This document shows, one piece after another, positions 62,046 through 64,000 of a stretch of 64,000 bases of DNA; position 1 is the stretch's first letter; each line of letters begins with the position of its first letter. The stretch lies in NCBI RefSeq assembly GCF_003712105.1, contig NZ_RHLG01000001.1:62001-126000 (forward strand). The letters run 5' to 3'. The position numbers and the translations under genes were made by a program. The notes under the pieces are model-generated. The model worked only from the letters and a program-made list of their open reading frames with translations, did no database searches and had not been told where the DNA came from. This stretch comes from Winogradskyella sp. (GTDB lineage: Bacteria > Bacteroidota > Bacteroidia > Flavobacteriales > Flavobacteriaceae).

Positions 62046-63290
62046 TTAAAATCGTCTTTGAGGATTAAAAGCATCTAAGCTCATAGACTTCTTTTCGTTA
62101 TTAATTATTTCGGACACTAACTTACCTGTAGCTGGTCCCATACTCCAACCCATCATAGCGTGACCAGCAGCCACAGTTGCATTTTTAATTTTTGACAACC
62201 TTCCTATATACGGCAATCCATCGGGTGAAACAGGACGTAAACCGCATTGCGCACTATCTTTTTCGTGTTGTTGGATTTGTAAACCATTATAATATCTTTC
62301 TCCTGCATTCGCTATAGCATTTACCCGAATAGGGTTAATATCATGATTAATACCTCCTATTTCCATCGTTCCGGCAAAACGTGTAAATCCATCCATAGGC
62401 GTAACGGCAGCTTTGGCTTCCATTAAAATTGCTGGTATGGTAATACCTGTTTCTCTTTCAACATTAATTCTATAACCCTTACCTGCCTGAAGAGAAATTT
62501 TAGTATTTAATTTCTTAGCAAAGTTTTGTGTCCAAGAACCTGTAGCTAAAACAAACTCATCAGCAGTCAATTCTCTACTTGACGTTTTTATAGACGTGAT
62601 TTTTTCATCTGAAACAAGAACATCTCGCACTTCTTCATTGGCTAATATCGAAACACCTTGTTGCTCTAAAAAGAGCTTCATTTGTTGCATAAAATTATTA
62701 GGAGTCATATGTGCATCAGAATGATAATAAACAGCGCCTTTAATATTCAAATCTGCATTAGGCTCTAACTTCTGAACTTCATTTTTAGAGAGATTTTCAA
62801 CTTTTAAACCTAAATCAATAGCTTTCTTTCCTGTAGTCCATTCTTCCTCTCCAGCTTTATCCGTTTGATATAACATGAGCAATCCTTTACGCTCATAATG
62901 AAAATTAAAATCGTTCGAAGATTTTAGTTCTTCATACAACGTTCTACTCAAAATATTAATATCCTTTATAACCGGAATTGCCTTTTCTACTTTTGATTTT
63001 GTGGCCGATTTTTTAAACTGCCAAGCCCATTTTAAAAAATCCAACTCTAAACGTGGTTTTACATAGAACGGACTCGATGTATCAAACATCCACTTTAAGC
63101 CTTTCGTAATGATTCCTGGAGCAGCTAGAGAAATGATATGACTTGGTGTAATATAACCCGCATTAACATAAGAAGCACCAGAAGTGAAATCAGATTTATC
63201 GACAACCGTAACCCTATGTCCTGCTTGGTGCAAATAGTATGCTGAACATAAGCCTATAATTCCTCCGCCAATTATTACACAATGTTTCAT
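62046..63290 (-). CDS. D-amino-acid (hydroxyproline) dehydrogenase, DadA-like
   Basis: This 414-residue FAD enzyme has the dinucleotide motif IIGGGIIGLCSAYYLHQAG, the pattern GASYVNAGYITPSH, FVLATGSWTQN and a C-terminal CGLRPVSPDGLPYIGR with AAGHAMMGWSMGPATG. It belongs to the DAO/DadA family. Beside a 4-hydroxyproline epimerase the likely substrate is cis-4-hydroxy-D-proline, oxidised to the pyrroline in a membrane-linked electron path. It lies 20 bases downstream of the four-helix bundle gene. DadA acting on D-alanine is an alternative reading, but the epimerase context favours hydroxyproline. Confidence 0.87.
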   Translation of the reverse strand: MKHCVIIGGGIIGLCSAYYLHQAGHRVTVVDKSDFTSGASYVNAGYITPSHIISLAAPGIITKGLKWMFDTSSPFYVKPRLELDFLKWAWQFKKSATKSKVEKAIPVIKDINILSRTLYEELKSSNDFNFHYERKGLLMLYQTDKAGEEEWTTGKKAIDLGLKVENLSKNEVQKLEPNADLNIKGAVYYHSDAHMTPNNFMQQMKLFLEQQGVSILANEEVRDVLVSDEKITSIKTSSRELTADEFVLATGSWTQNFAKKLNTKISLQAGKGYRINVERETGITIPAILMEAKAAVTPMDGFTRFAGTMEIGGINHDINPIRVNAIANAGERYYNGLQIQQHEKDSAQCGLRPVSPDGLPYIGRLSKIKNATVAAGHAMMGWSMGPATGKLVSEIINNEKKSMSLDAFNPQRRF

Positions 63291-63310
63291 TTAATTAATG
63301 ACCTAATGAA

Positions 63311-63676
63311 TCAATTTTTATTACTAACATTCTTTCTTGCTCTCGAAACGATTTTAAGTATTTCCAAAGCCTCATCCTTGAAAGGTTTTAACTCCAATTG
63401 GGAAGCAAAATTTGATTCTTCTAATAATTCTAACCAAAATAAAGTCTCATCAGCTTCCTCAACTACAATTGACATTTTTGAGAAAAATTCTTTCTGAGAA
63501 CGTGCAATACAAGCAGCTCTATAATTAGCTGCAGTTGAAGTTACTGATCGGATTAATTGCCTTCCTATAATTCTAATAGCATCGGTCTTATTAACTTTAT
63601 CATAAAATAAAATAATATCTACAGCTAATTTTTTTGTTCTATTTTTTAATTGCTCTATAAACTCAGATTTATCCAT
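63311..63676 (-). CDS. Four-helix bundle protein (23S rRNA IVP-like)
   Basis: The 121-residue protein matches the family of small four-helix bundle proteins related to those encoded in 23S rRNA intervening sequences: FIEQLKNRTKKLAVDIILF, IGRQLIRSVTSTAANYRAAC, EFFSKMSIVVEEADETLFW and ELKPFKDEALEILKI. These proteins are small, soluble and of unknown role. It lies between the epimerase and the dehydrogenase genes in the same direction, so it is transcribed within the hydroxyproline operon. It could be a recent insertion into that operon. Confidence 0.9.
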   Translation of the reverse strand: MDKSEFIEQLKNRTKKLAVDIILFYDKVNKTDAIRIIGRQLIRSVTSTAANYRAACIARSQKEFFSKMSIVVEEADETLFWLELLEESNFASQLELKPFKDEALEILKIVSRARKNVSNKN

Positions 63677-63714
63677 AATTTAATTCATTAATTCATTCAA
63701 CATTATATAATCAA

Positions 63715-64000
63715 TTAAATCACTTGAAATCCATGTGCGTATGGATCGTCTTCATCATCAATAATGATGGTATTATAACCATACACTTTTGCCCAACCTT
63801 TAATACTAGGTACAATGGCTTTTTTATTACCTAAAGCTACTTCTTCTTCGACGGTCCCTATAAACTTACTCCCAATAAAACTCTCATGAATAAAAGGTTC
63901 TCCAATTTTTAGTTGTCCTTTAGCATAAAGCTGTGCTAGCCTAGCGGAAGTTCCCGTTCCACAAGGACTTCGATCTATGGCTTTATCACCATAAAATACT
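63715..64000 (-). CDS. 4-hydroxyproline epimerase (proline racemase family), 5' part outside window
   Basis: Only the last 95 codons are present. They include DRSPCGTGTSARLAQLYAKG, with the second catalytic Cys of the proline racemase/hydroxyproline epimerase family, then FIHESFIGSKFIGTVEEE and the ending HGFQVI. The sequence fits hydroxyproline epimerase, converting trans-4-hydroxy-L-proline into cis-4-hydroxy-D-proline, the substrate expected for the downstream DadA-like dehydrogenase. The upstream catalytic Cys and the start lie beyond base 64000. The gene ends 39 bases before the four-helix bundle gene. Confidence 0.88.
   Translation of the reverse strand, partial: VFYGDKAIDRSPCGTGTSARLAQLYAKGQLKIGEPFIHESFIGSKFIGTVEEEVALGNKKAIVPSIKGWAKVYGYNTIIIDDEDDPYAHGFQVI

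Noticed and set aside
1..64000. CRISPR array, prophage or transposon
   Set aside because: I saw no regularly spaced direct repeats, integrase, transposase, portal or terminase genes, nor target duplications around any gene.

Overview
The window comes from a member of the Bacteroidetes, almost certainly a Flavobacteriaceae species. The evidence is the gliding genes gldB and gldC, a SusC/SusD locus, a type IX secretion sorting tail on an amylase, AT-rich DNA, many short-lipobox lipoproteins, and repeated TAnnTTTG minus-7 promoter boxes. Genus cannot be fixed from the sequence alone. No insertion sequence, prophage, integrase or CRISPR array was seen.

Positions 1-25.9 kb are mostly housekeeping: a truncated DUF4230 gene, two tandem paralogous secreted proteins of unknown function, gldC-gldB, nadE, a response regulator lacking its phospho-acceptor Asp, a primase with all four zinc ligands replaced, and a pseudouridine-synthase-like protein lacking its catalytic Asp. 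Then come a nitrilase, a UbiA-type prenyltransferase and two mevalonate-pathway genes (mevalonate kinase, mvaD). A 1234-residue lipoprotein follows that joins a phosphoesterase, a kinase-like region and an outer-membrane barrel. An ergothioneine block (egtD, egtB, hydrolase-OsmC fusion, DUF427) comes next, then an HD-PycTM membrane protein facing a GAF protein.

Positions 26-53.2 kb form a complete alpha-glucan (starch/maltodextrin) utilisation locus around a LacI regulator. The minus-strand arm is a nine-gene run: MFS transporter, beta-phosphoglucomutase, GH65 maltose phosphorylase, neopullulanase-like GH13, esterase, GH31, two further GH13 and GH97. The plus-strand arm is susC-susD-susE-susF-like and, past an intrinsic terminator, a secreted T9SS amylase. 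Inferred flow: the secreted amylase and surface proteins capture and cut glucan, SusCD imports oligosaccharides, periplasmic lipoprotein GH13/31/97 enzymes trim them, the MFS carrier imports maltose, and GH65 plus PgmB give glucose and glucose 6-phosphate. A perfect LacI-type palindrome lies upstream of susC.

Positions 53.2-64 kb hold tRNA-Leu(UAG), an M20 peptidase with a DoxX membrane protein, a BlaI/M56 pair with three operator boxes that coincide with minus-7 elements, a DUF4407 protein, a SnoaL-like lipoprotein, a DUF1905 gene without a normal start codon, and the end of a hydroxyproline-type operon (D-amino-acid dehydrogenase, four-helix bundle protein, truncated 4-hydroxyproline epimerase).

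The observations most worth following are: the two same-geometry dyads (11-8-11) in front of the tandem paralogs; the phosphoesterase/kinase-like/barrel fusion; the run of three conserved enzymes or regulators that have lost key residues; the BlaI boxes that embed the sigma minus-7 motif; and the orphan HD-PycTM gene.
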